This document shows positions 23,230-36,100 of a DNA stretch of 64,000 bases, in pieces. A model generated the notes under the pieces. The model was not told the origin of the DNA. It saw nothing but the letters and a program-made list of their open reading frames with translations, and did no database searches. This stretch comes from Anisus vortex. Its lineage: Eukaryota > Mollusca > Gastropoda > Planorbidae. Location of the stretch: the NCBI GenBank assembly GCA_949126835.1, contig OX421500.1:44486114-44550113 (forward strand). The letters are read 5' to 3'. The position numbers and the translations under genes are program-made. Position 1 is the stretch's first letter. The number at the start of each line of letters is the position of its first letter.

Positions 23230-24093
23230 TGGTGAGAGAAATGCATGCTATTTCTTTTTCTTCTTCTTCGCTCTACCTTCGTCCCCTCAGGAGTGAGAGA
23301 GCGTGAGAGAGCGCGAGAGACAGGATCTGAAGTAGATTCCTAGTGTGTTCACTCCCTTTTGGGACTGTCGCATATTTTTTACCTATGAACGCGCGCACTC
23401 AAAATGTAGAGAGAGAGTTGAGAACTGTGTTATATCCTTCAATTACATCGCACGGAATACGACAAGTTTAATTGTCTGCTCAGACTTTTAATGGAAGGAC
23501 TTTTCTGAAAGGATTTCCACAGGACTCTTCATCAGCTGTTGTTCATTTCGGAGGATTTGTTAACCTTTTGTTCGTATTCCGTCATCAAATATATATAACT
23601 ACCTGTTGCAGCAGATGTTTAAGCCTATAGTTTTAATTCGGTGACTTGTTATCTTGGCCTGTTGTGTTTTTTTCTTCTCCTTTGCACGCGTGTGGAAAAG
23701 GACATGCCCGTGTCACTTGGGCCGCATGACCTTGAGGCAGGAGTACACTTCACATCCCGACCCTCCTCCTACCTGCGTGTGTTGGGCTCGGGGGGCCCGT
23801 GCTAAGCGGTGACGTCCTGACTGCCCCTCCCTCCCTCCCCACGGCTGAGTGTGTGTGCGTGCGTGTGAGACGGTCGCCTCTACCTGTTGATTCACGTCTC
23901 TCCGCGCACCGCCCCCCACCCGCCGCGGATTGTGTATTCTGGATTTGCGCTCAGCAACAGGCGGAACCATATGAGGAGCCAGGAAGGGGCGTATTGAGTA
24001 CCCCTTCCACCCCGTTCTGCGTGTCACCCACCAAGTGAGAGAGAGAGAGAGAGAGAGCGAACAAAAGCCTGCTACCTAAACAAACCAGTCGCC
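23230..24093 (+). promoter_or_regulatory. Probable upstream/5' UTR region of zinc-finger gene
   Basis: Relatively GC-rich sequence with GA/GT tracts immediately before the predicted initiator, ending in a GA repeat (24037-24057) and CAGTCGCC just before ATG. No TATA box or transcription start can be fixed from sequence, and a non-coding first exon further upstream is possible. The call is positional inference. Confidence 0.35.
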
Positions 24094-24109
24094 ATGGCTT
24101 CGAAAAGAG
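24094..24109 (+). CDS. Zinc-finger gene exon 1 (start)
   Basis: Initiator in a good context (GCCATGG) coding MASKR plus one base, then donor GTACCC. The phase (one base left) matches exon 2, giving D at residue 6. The exon is very short and 9.6 kb from the next one, so it rests on phase and context only. Confidence 0.6.
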
Positions 24110-27100
24110 GTACCCTATTATTTCATTATTTAAGTTATTTTTATTGTTAATTGAAATAGTTGTATGAACACATGTATGAACACATGTATGATATCAATAG
24201 CTCACCGTTCATAACACCTAGTTACCAGCAGAGCCTACATGATAAGCTGTATCACCGTACGTGTGTGTGATAACCTGTATTTATCAAACCGTGTGATAAC
24301 AGATGAGTAGAAATGTGTATGGAAAAGGGGGAGGGGGTCGTTGTGATCTCACAGGTAGGAGTTGAGTGTTGGTGTGTTAAGGTGTGTGTGTTTAAAGTGT
24401 TTAGGTGTGTTAAGAGTTAAGACATATCTCCCCATGACAACAATCAGGAAGTTACCCAGTGATGCCTGCCTGTGTGCGTGTGTATAACAGCCCTAGCAGT
24501 TCAGAAAAAAAAACAACCACCCCTTCAAAGTTATCACGCGGATAAATCTAACTCTCCGTGCTCTAAGTCTATATTTGGCACCTTGCGACACATTGCCCCT
24601 TCTCTCTCTCGCGTGTCCTTGTCTTCGATACGCCTCATATATCTTGCAAAGACTTAGGCACTGAGTGTACAAGGGGAAAAGGGGAGGCAATACTAGGCGC
24701 ACGATCTTTTTTTTTAAAGATTATTTTTAGACGCTGCAAATGCATTTGGTTTTGCAGGACGTAAAACTGTATGAAAACTCAAACGTCTGTCCTTTAACGT
24801 CTGCCCAAATTTACCGATTGTATTGGAAAAATTCCAGCAGTTGAGACAACTTAAATATATAGTCTATAGAAGTATAGGCCTATATATTAAGATTAAACAT
24901 TGCGCTCAGCAAAATATAAAAAAAAAAAAGAAATGAAAGTTTTTTTTACAGGTGTTTGCGTGGACACGTGACATCGTCCACACGAGCTGACCTAGTTTTG
25001 TCGGTGACACTTGCTGCTGACCTGTTGCTCGCTCACACAATGGTCGGACGGTCAAGTCTGGACTGGTGTGCGTCATTGTGTGATTGTACGCGTGTGTGTG
25101 TGTAACACACGGGCGCTGGGTGGGCTACTGTAATGTTGCCGTTTAGCGATTTTGAATTGCAGACGATAGGCCTACCGGTACTCTTCTTTTGTCTTCTTCC
25201 AGCATTGGACTTTAGTCAGTAGTTTTTTTTACTGGTTTTACTCGATGTTCTTTAAGCTTACACCCTTCGATAGTCGCGCAGAGTTGAGGGCCTAAACTCA
25301 ACAACATTTTGTGCTCAGCCGTGCACCTCATATATCTATTTAATATAGAGATAGTGTACACTAAGCTAATTATCCAGTTGAACTTGTTTAGAATAGTACA
25401 TCCTGGGTAGGACTTTTGACCCGTGTCTCCGAGGCAGATAAAACTGCCATTGCCATTTTGTCACCGAAGCTGCCCCCCCCCCCCCCCCCCCCCATCTTTA
25501 TACTGCTCTGATCCCATTTTGTAACTACCCGGACCCCCCCTCAACCCCGCCCCTTTCCACATCTGCCGCGCTCTTAAAATAATTTAAACTATTTCTGGGT
25601 CCTATCTCCAATTTAAAAAAAAAAAAGGGCGTTGAATGAGTTCCATGTTGATTTGTGAGTACGGCCGCGTGTTGTGTCGTCTGAGCGGTGAACAAATAGA
25701 GAAGGGAAAAAACTCTGGGCAACAGATAACAATTTTAGTCTTATCTAGAGGTTGTTCATGTCAACTGGAGGGAGGGGGGGGGGGAGAGCCCCTCTCGATG
25801 TTTCAGGCCAAGCATAGGCCCTTCTTACTGCTCATATAGTGGCGTCGATGGAGACTACCCCGTCTATACATACACACCTACTCCCCATCGCCACCCGTTC
25901 GTGGCCGCCTCCCTCCCCCCTTTCCAGTAGTCGCATCTCTCCCTGACATTGTCACCACCCACCAAGGTCGTCCAAGTTGACCGTCGGCGTGAACATTCTG
26001 AATGGGTGACCTGCGGGGGCGGGGGGAGGTTATATATATAGGAGAGAGGGGTGTACAAGTGGACGGTCCCACCATCCTCCCCTCTACATTTGCGCGCCTG
26101 AATTGCCTACTTACTACTACTTGTTTGGTATGACCTGCTGTACGTGCTACTGTTTTCCTTAAAAAGTATTTTTGTTGTTCTCGACGTGTGTGTCCTAGTT
26201 GCCAATATGGCGGCACACATCGCAAAGCAACTAAAATATTACGACAGAGACACACATTGCAATATGTGTGTGTGTCTATTTACACGTCTGCTCCCCCCCC
26301 CCCCCCCCCCCCCCCCGATGTCCTCCTTTGTTCTCTCCGCACACGTGAAGTAAGACCTGGTCACAAAATGTTTAAGCGTTTTGCTGTAGGCTACTACTTT
26401 TAACGTCGACCTACGGGTGCCTACTGCCTACTAACTTACTGGTTATATTAGTTCACGGATTGGTATGCATCACTCTGATTCAATGAGTAGCTCAGTGGGC
26501 CTACCATATTTCCCATTCAACCATCCTTCTATAGGGTCAATTGTCTGCAATACTCAATGTCCCGTGGTGTTGTTGTTTTTAAAAACTGCATTGATTACTT
26601 TGACATTATTAAGCATCAAATCTTTTAGTCTCGTTTTCGATGGTAGGCTCTTTTTATTGTCTTAGTTTTTGGAATAGAGGTGAATGGCCGGGAGCTATAT
26701 ATCTTGACCCATTGACCAAATGAACCAGGCTAGATACGTTACTATATATTTGCTCACGTACATATTATCATGTAGGCTTCGGAAACCTTTTGAGAAAATA
26801 GTGCGAAAAGTAGGATTTCTAATTAAATTCATTCAGCGTGCCAACAGCTTAAAAGTCATTCGGCTCTAGCACTCAATTTCTTGTAAAAGAGACTTGAACT
26901 GCCGTATTCCGTGTGCCATTAAAAATCGCTCTGCGTACCAAGTCTGGAACGCGTTCCATAGGTTGCTGACCCCTTATGTAGGCTATACATTTTCTACAAT
27001 AATGATATTTATGTTATGAATTTGTTATGCATTATAGAAAAAAAGTTGTTTCGTGTTGACCAATCGTTGACTAGTATTATATATTTGACACATTCTACTC

Positions 27101-30100
27101 ACACGTATATAAACACACACCCAGGAAAAACACAGCTCACGTTGTCCATAGCCGAGGCGTATTAGATACAAACACACAAACACAAGTTATTGTTGAGACT
27201 AGTATGTAACACTTTTCGCCATTGGGTCGTATAGAGCGGAGGTCAATAACAATTTGATAATAGTGTTCCAAAGTGGATTTCTAATTCATTCAACGTGCCA
27301 ACAAACTAAAAGTCATTCAACGTGCCAACAGACTAAAAGTCACCATGCTGTAGCGCTCAATTTCTAATAGAATATACTTGAATAGTTTATTCAGTAGTTC
27401 TTCCGCGTGCCACTAAAAATCGTTCTGCGTGCCAAGTTTGGTATAGAAAGTTGAATACAACTCTCGGGGTCAAAGTTTCTAAAAATCTTATATAGATTTA
27501 TACATTATTGATACGACGAATTTTTAAACAATTAGATCTGCTGTTAGAAGCTTGAATTGGGGGCCCACAGTAAAAGAACTTGGTGGGTTATGATGTCGAC
27601 CGCCCGCTGCACGTCCCAGGGTTACACATTTGATTTACAGAGACCTCTATTCGGTCATTGTGGACCATCGTAAATACTTACGGTGGTCTTGGCATATGCC
27701 TACCTGTGGACCCACCCATGCCTTGTCGGTGACTCTGCCCCCACAGCTTACGTAAAGGTGGCGTCACGAGATTCAGACTCTACAGCGAGCAGTGCGACAA
27801 TATAGGTCTATCATTGAAAGCTTAGCGAGTCACATGACTGCATGTATAGTACAGTATAGGGAACTCTTAGTTTATGGCGTGTTGTTGTTTTCTTATCGTG
27901 AGCTGTTATGTTACAGGCTTACAACCGTGTAGGTGGGCGTGGTGACTTTTTGTTGGGGGGACGAAACGGTGTGTACCAGTAAAGGTACGCGCACACACAC
28001 ACACATACACACGCACCTGTACTTGTTTATCCTACCATGACCGGATGGGGGGGGGGGGGGGGGGGGGGGCTGACGCGTTAAATCGGAAAAATTAAAATAA
28101 TTTGGGAAAAGTGTTTAGGCGATTAATTTATCTAGAACAATAGATCAGGGGTCGGAAACTTTTGATAATAGTGTGCAAAAGTGGTATTTCTAATTCATTC
28201 AGCGTGCCAACAGACACAGCTTTAGCACTCAGTTTCGTGTAGAAGAGATTTGTATAACCTTTTTGAATAGCGCTCTGTATGCTAATTATAGCACGCGTTC
28301 CGTAGGTTTCCGATCCCTGAGCTCGATATTGTCTTAAATTGCCCATTCGGACACACACATAAAATTAGAATCAATTTAACAAAAAAATTTTAAGTTGTGA
28401 GCCTTGGTGAGATCGGAAGGTTAACGAGGATTTTCGTGTTTTTTTCCCTTTCACAGCCCATTACCAACCAAAGCAGTATAAGTCTATATAAGTTACTGTA
28501 CGAATGTCACACAGGGGGATGGGGGCTGGTGGGATAACAGAAGTTTCTTGTAAGGTGAACAGTAGTCAGAAGTGAGGAGGGGGGGGGGGGGATTGATTCG
28601 TTGGCCGAACAACCGGTGGGCGAAAATGATAATTGGGTAGAATTAAAATTGTAAGAGAAATAATTTGATTAGTACGTCATACCAGTCTTGGTTTATTAGG
28701 CCTGTATATTGGTTTACTAAATTACATTGTTTTCATAGCCTTGTAAATGTATATAGTTTTCAAATCTTCTGTATATTATCTTCGCGGTACACTACTGCTG
28801 GGTAAACACAGGGACACCCTTCCAGACCCGGGGGAAAATCCTTAAATGTACAGTAAGTAGTATGTAATAGCAAAGATTATATTAAGATGGACCGCTTGCT
28901 TTGATATTTCTGCTTTTTGATAACTCGAAATCTTGTTTGGGAATTTCCGATTTCAACCGGTCCTCTAGACTTCCGATTTAGTAATTAGCTATGATTTTAT
29001 CAATGGGTAATTAAAATCGAAAGTTAATACAGCGGAAGTCTTTAGGCACGTTAAAAACAGCGTTATTGGTTGCGCACGGAAAAGACAACACTTAATCTCT
29101 AAAAATAGAGCAAGTCTTTGGTAATACTGCGTACAACGCCGTAAAGGTATAGATCTAGTTATATATACATCATATTATTATAGATCTGAATACAGCTTCC
29201 GGCTGCTTGTAATGTCGGTGAGAAATACCACCCGGACATTCAGGTACACGTCGGTCTACCTTGTAGTCTTATTATTTATATTTAAGGACGGGGTTAATAA
29301 TAAAGATTGTAATATAGATTTGCAAGGAACTGCTTCAAAATGTCTGTATTACTATCACCCTCCTCCCCCCTCCTCCCCCGCTCCCTCTTTTTTAAGAGCC
29401 TATATGTGTGAATGTGTGTGAGGGCCGTAAGTATCTCATCATTAATTATACCACTTGCCTATATATAAACGTGCGCCGTTCCACTTCCTGAAAACCCCTA
29501 GCTGACGTCTGCTGTGCCGTTCCTAGCTTGTTTGTTGTTGTTTTTTTTACACAAATTTTTTTAACTACTGCTAGATATTTAAAAAAAAAAGCACGTGCCT
29601 GGTGTGTAGTCTAGTCTTGATGTCACCAACCAAACTGCGCGCGCGTGTGTCTGTATGTGTGTGTGCTCCCCACAAGTCAACCTGTAGAACCAACGTGACT
29701 ATAGTGACCTAGATCTAGTGCCGCGCGCGTTATTGTCAGTGTGAAGTTATGTAAAATTGGTAGTAGGCCTATACGTGATATAATAATTGAAACATTTCAC
29801 TACGGCATTAGGGGATGTCCACATATGAGTCAATCAATAATTAATAATTCTATTTCGAAAGATTGGTTCACCCCCCCCCACACACACACACATTGTCCCC
29901 TCCCAGTTAGGTTTCTTTCCTCATTGTTCATCATTGTCGATCATTGTCGCACTGCGTCACCACGTCGTATCGACACTGAAAAAACGTAGAAAACACGTGA
30001 AAACCAAGTTTATCCCTCGTTGATACGACGTGGTTTGTCCGCTGGTAAACAGCCTCCCCCCTCCCTCCCCTCTCAAATTGTTCCATTTAAATGGTAACTA

Positions 30101-33100
30101 ATAAATAGGTAGGCCTAAATAAAATAAAAAAAGTCAAAACGCCATGTCTAAATTTGTCAAATGTAGGCTATATTTGTTTGACCTCACTCTGACCGAACAA
30201 AGTCTCCTCATCTGACATCTTCATTTAGAAACCCTGAAACAAACCTGGAGATAAAAGTATTAATGTTGGACCTAGTCTTCCACTCTTTATTGACTTATGA
30301 ACTGTGTTTGGGTCTGCCATGAACAGTAGTTTTATTATTATTTGTAATGTTTGTTAATTTAATTATTAGATTTACTCTGTAATTTTTTATATTGTTGAAC
30401 ACTATCAGTATTATCCGCCCTTTCCAACGCCCCGCCTCCAATGTACAAGTCACGTGAACAAGTGGCATATCACACGTGACCAAAAAGAATTGTGCCCAAA
30501 TAAATCTATGAGCACGCGAATGTTTTAACACACAACGTGCGTGTTTTCTATTCTATTGGGTTTAATAGCAAATGGGGGCGGGGCAAAATGGGGGGGGGGG
30601 GGACTCGATATAAAGGGAAATTTGAAACGAATCGTAATGGCGACGGTAAGAATGGAAACGGTAGAATCGGCAATGTAAAAATGGCAACGTTAAAAATAGA
30701 AATTTTAAAAAAGGGAGAAACAACTCACATATTGATAACGTCTAACTGCAAAGATAATTTCTATGTTGGCTTATATCTTCCTACTTGTTGGTGTGGCGTA
30801 ACGGAGGTTGGGCTGTACGTTTATATACTAGAGTCAACGGGCGAGGAGGCCCATTTATTCATTAAACTTAGACGAATGTTAAAACGTTAGAGATCGGCTG
30901 TGAGAAGAGTTGCCATCGGTCTCGATATATCGGGTCCGTCACCGTTATGGACATTCCATGTAATCGTGTTCTAAATAAAAAGTAATTATATTAAATACTT
31001 TTTAAAAATTTCATTTCTACACCCCTAATTAGAGTGTCCCGACGAGGTCACAGCTAGATATGGCAACCCTAGTGTGCGGGGCTTTCTCGTTACAATATTT
31101 GTGTCTTATGCTCATTTTTACCGTTGCCCTACATTAGGCGCCTCAGCCATTGACAAGGCATGCTTCATGTATAGGGTATATTGCAACATATTATAATATA
31201 GGCCTACACTCTGTTAATCATAAAGCACGAGCGATAAAGCACACAAAGCTTAACTGTATTGTTGGGCCAACGTATATTAATATTATTATACAGAATCATT
31301 TTCATTGTCATTATTGCGGGAACCGATACAGTGGCTATTTTCGTAACTTCGTTCCCCACATTTCACGCACTCAACGTTCATGCAAAGGTTACCGTTGCAC
31401 AAGGGCTGGCTATTTGTATTGATGTGGCTAGTCAAACGAGAATTCATAGAAATCCGTGGTCCCCCGACTTATAAAATCTTCCCACAGCTCCGGGTGGCCC
31501 GCAACAAGTTGCATAAAACATTGTCGTAAAGGGTGAGGGCGGTGCAGCAGAAGAATGTGGGTGGTGGAGGGGAGACTGTGAGTTATCTCATTTCTTGCTC
31601 CCCAACCCTTCTCTCTCTCTTTACATACAAGTATTATTTTTAACTATATAACATTGTAGATGTGTTCTTTATTTTTTTATTATCTTGTGAAGTTGTTAAT
31701 GACCTTGTCCCACGACCTTTAGTTACCAGCCAGAACGATGTCGTCTGTCATATGCGCGCGCACGTCTCAACTAGAACTCTCGGTCCCATTTTTTTTTAAA
31801 ACACGGAGTCGCACACGAAATTTTCTCTCTCTAAGTGTTTAGCTTGACTTAGTTCTGTGCTCGTACTGCACGGTGTGTGTGTTTGTGTGATTGTTGTCTC
31901 TCTCTCTCTCTCGCGCTACCACCTCCCCTCTCCCCTCTCTCTCTCTCTCGCGTATGGCCTAAAGGACTTGTGTGCACGACCATCCAACCTGCTAGCTAAA
32001 AGGGGGCGACCACCACCGCCGCCACTTCTTCCAAATAAAATATAGTTGTCTCACGGGCCCCGAGCCTAATCTAAGTAGGTCAACACACGCAGGCATGCAT
32101 GAACACGGCACACAAGAAGTTTCGGTCCTTGGTCGTTTTGTCGAAAACGCTCTCGCCTCCACCCTCCTACCACCCCCACCCTCCCCAACGATCCTGCTCT
32201 CGTTTCGTTCTCACAAAAGAGATTGTTGTTGATTCTGCTCCCCCCTCCCTCCAAATCTCCTTATCGCCCCTAATTTTGTTTTATTGAATTTCAACCTTTA
32301 ACCCCTCTCTCCCGCCCCCCACATTACGACATTACGTCCTGTAGGCTTTATACCTCCCAATAGTTATTGCCTTATCATCTACACGCACATACGGTGCAGT
32401 GTCAGAAAAGAGTTCTATATTTTTTTTTAAAGTATAAACTATTACTCTAGAGCAGGAGTCGGGAGCTCTACTCTAGAGTTTAGATCTAGCTTGGATATAG
32501 ACTTATACTTCGATACTCACACACTGACACACACAACAAGTCCCGAGATCGAATCCAGGTAAAATAAAATGTACAGGCCTGGACGCAGTCTCTCATTTGG
32601 TTCAGTTAATAATTTTTTTTTTAGTCCTAACCGACATTAGATGGCGGAAAGTAAAGGCGGCTGGACATTGAGGCTGGCCACACAATCCTCTTGTTCGCCT
32701 TGGCCACACAATCCTCTTGTTCGCCTTGGCCACAGACATTTGTGAACCACGGCTCTAGTCGCCTATAAATGTTTTTTTTACGTTTTTCTACTACAAAATC
32801 ATCATCTAATATGTTTACTTCGAATGACCATCTATATATTTGGCTACGTAAGCAATACAAAAACGGTCCTTAATTTCACCCTTTCCGTCCGCCCCCCCAC
32901 CCCCCCACCTCCCCCCCAGATGGCCTGTCGCCAGACTCGGAGGTTGTCCCATTATAGACGGCCTGTCGCCAGACTCGGAGGTTGTCCCATTATAGACGGC
33001 CTGTCGCCAGACTCGGAGGTTGTCCCATTATAGACGGCCTGTCGCCAGACTCGGAATTTGTCCCATTATAGACGGCCTGTCGCCAGACTCGGAGGTTGTC

Positions 33101-36100
33101 CCATTATAGACGGCCTGTCGCCAGACTCGGAGGTTGTCCCATTATAGATGGCCTGTCGCCAGACTCGGAGGTTGTCCCATTATAGATGGCCTGTCGCCAG
33201 ACTCGGAGGTTGTCCCATTATAGATGGTCTGTCGCCAGACTCGGAGGTTGTCCCATTATAGATGGCCTGTCGCCAGACTCGGAGGTTGTCCCATTATAGA
33301 TGGCCTGTCGCCAGACTCGGAGGTTGTCCCATTATAGATGGCCTGTCGCCAGACTCGGAGGTTGTCCCATTATAGATGGCCTGTCGCCAGACTCGGAGGT
33401 TGTCCCATTATAGATGGCCTGTCGCCAGACTCGGAGGTTGTCCCATTATAGATGGCCTGTCGCCAGACTCGGAGGTTGTCCCATTATAGACGGCATGTCG
33501 CCAGACTCGGAGGTTATCCCATTATAGACGGCATGTCGCCAGACTCGGAGGTTGTCCCATTATAGATGGCCTGTCGCCAGACTCGGAGGTTGTCCCATTA
33601 TAGATGGCCTGTCGCCAGACTCGGAGGTTGTCCCATTATAGACGGCATGTCGCCAGACTCGGAGGTTATCCCATTATAGACGGCATGTCGCCAGACTCCA
33701 CGTCAGCTGCAACCTCCTCCCATGAATCCTCGTCTATGTCCATTTCCCTGAGGTCCCGCACATCTTTGTATCGTAGAAGAGGCCGACCTGTGGCTCTAGA
33801 TCCTGCGGTCATTTCTCCGTACTGGATGTCTTTTGGTATTTGTAATGTGAAAGTAACACCAGATAACGCCAGGTTGTATTAGTTGTATACATAGGGCCTA
33901 CAATACAGAATACAAAAATACAGATGGTGACGATGGATCTTATTGCTTATTATGAGCTCATGCTAATGATTTCTAATGAAAGAAACTCTCATCTATACTT
34001 TGTCCACTACCATCATATTGACCACAGTGTGTGATCTCTATACTTTGTCCACTACCATCATATTGACCACAGTGTGTGATCTCTATACTTTGTCCACTAC
34101 CATCATATTGACCACAGTGTGTGATCTCTATACTTTGTCCACTACCATCATATTGACCACAGTGTGTGATCTCTATACTTTGTCCACTACCATCATATTG
34201 ACCACAGTGTGTGATCTCTATACTTTGTCCACTACCATCATATTGACCACAGTGTGTGATCTCTATACTTTGTCCACTACCATCATATTGACCACAGTGT
34301 GTGATCTCTATACTTAGTCCCCTACCATCATATTGACCACAGTGTGTGATCTCTCTACTTTGTCCCCTACCATCATATTGACCACAGTGTGTGATCTCTC
34401 TACTTTGTCCACTACCATCATATTGACCACAGTGTGTGATCTCTATACTTTGTCCACTACCATCATATTGACCACAGTGTGTGATCTCTATACTTTGTCC
34501 ACTACCATCATATTCACCACAGTGTGTGATCTCTCTACTTTGTCCCCTACCATCATATTGACCACAGTGTGTGATCTCTATACTTTGTCCACTACCATCA
34601 TATTCACCACAGTGTGTGATCTCTCTACTTTGTCCCCTACCATCATATTGACCACAGTGTGTGATCTCTCTACTTTGTCCCCTACCATCATATTGACCAC
34701 AGTGTGTGATCACTCTACTTTGTCCCCTACCATCATATTGACCACAGTGTGTGATCTCTATACTTTGTCCCCTACCATCATATTGACCACAGTGTGTGAT
34801 CACTCTACTTTGTCCCCTACCATCATATTGACCACAGTGTGTGATCTCTATTTTGTCCAGGTGATGGTGGCGATGAAAGTAAGTTCAATGATGCTGCCCT
34901 AGAGGATGGGAAGTCCGATGAAGATGGTCTGGATGAATCCATGGATGGTAGCGATGATGGAAGTTTGATGATAGCTGATATGCAGGTCAGTGATTGTACT
35001 TCTTACTTAAAGACATTAGTACTCTAGGAGGACTTGTGGTCGAGTGGCAGTGCGCTGGACTAGCATACAGAAGGTCCTGGGTTTGAATCCTGGTGAAGGC
35101 TAGGATTTGTCCCGAGGTCTGGAAGGTGTCCAACCAGCTCTAGGTACCTGACATCAATTTCAGATAAAGTAAAGGCACTGGGGGATGGGGCATTGTGCTG
35201 TTCACACAACTCCCTTATACACCATGGTCTTTGAAAAACTTCTGAACGCTGTGACACAGGCTCGTTATAGATGAAATTGGTATGATAGGAATACTTTAAT
35301 TGTACTAACACTATTGTATGTTTCTGTATGAACTGTTCAAACTAAATGTATATTGGATAATACTTTAAACACTACAGCAGTATCTTATCTTATATATTAC
35401 ATGGAAGTATCAAGGACAATGCTCTGAATAATACTTTGAAACACACAAAGGAAACTAGTTTAAATACAAACACATTGATTAATACTTTGAAACATACATT
35501 GCCTATATTTACACTGAGCTCTGTTTGTTCTTTGGATTGTTAGATGGTTAATACTGTGTTTTTATACTGTGTTGTTAGTACTGTGTTGTTATTACTGTGT
35601 TGTTAATACTGTGTTGTTAATACTGTGTTGTTAATACTGTGTTGTTAATACTGTGTTGTTAATACTGTGTTGTTAATACTGTGTTGTTAATACTGTGTTG
35701 TTAATACTGTGTTGTTAATACTGTGTTGTTAATACTGTGTTGTTAATACTGTGTTGTTAATACTGTGTTGTTAATACTGTGTTGTTAGTACTGTGTTGTT
35801 AGTACTGTGTTGTTAATACTGTGTTGTTAGTACTGTGTTGTTAATACTGTGTTGTTAATACTGTGTTTTTATACTTGTCTATTGTACAGGATGCTAAAGA
35901 AACAGATGATACAGACAATGAAGCCGAGGTAAATACTGCTCTATTATATAAACTTGTTATATCGTTGACGACTGTCTTACAATAACGACTGTCTTACAAT
36001 AACGACAAATCATCCCTATTCCCTCATTCTTATAATATATGCTAGCAAAACTTGTTTTAAAACACAATGATCCATTGGAATACTGGTCGGTGCCAACTGT

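Larger units (their letters stand above)
24110..33679 (+). other. Intron 1 (9.6 kb), no other gene seen
   Basis: Contains three reverse-oriented hAT-like MITEs, long C/G homopolymers (C21 at 25473, C24 at 26293, G23 at 28047, G13 at 28579 and 30590), CT and GT tracts, and the 38-bp array at its end. Open frames inside are short and show no domain. Confidence 0.55.

Noticed and set aside
33973..34902. ORFs of 276 (minus) and 189 (plus) codons
   Set aside because: The 45-bp unit is divisible by three and free of stops on both strands; identical period and position. Not genes.
35030..35100. Functional tRNA gene (A and B boxes)
   Set aside because: The boxes belong to SINE A heads. The cloverleaf is poor and the sequence continues into the SINE body.
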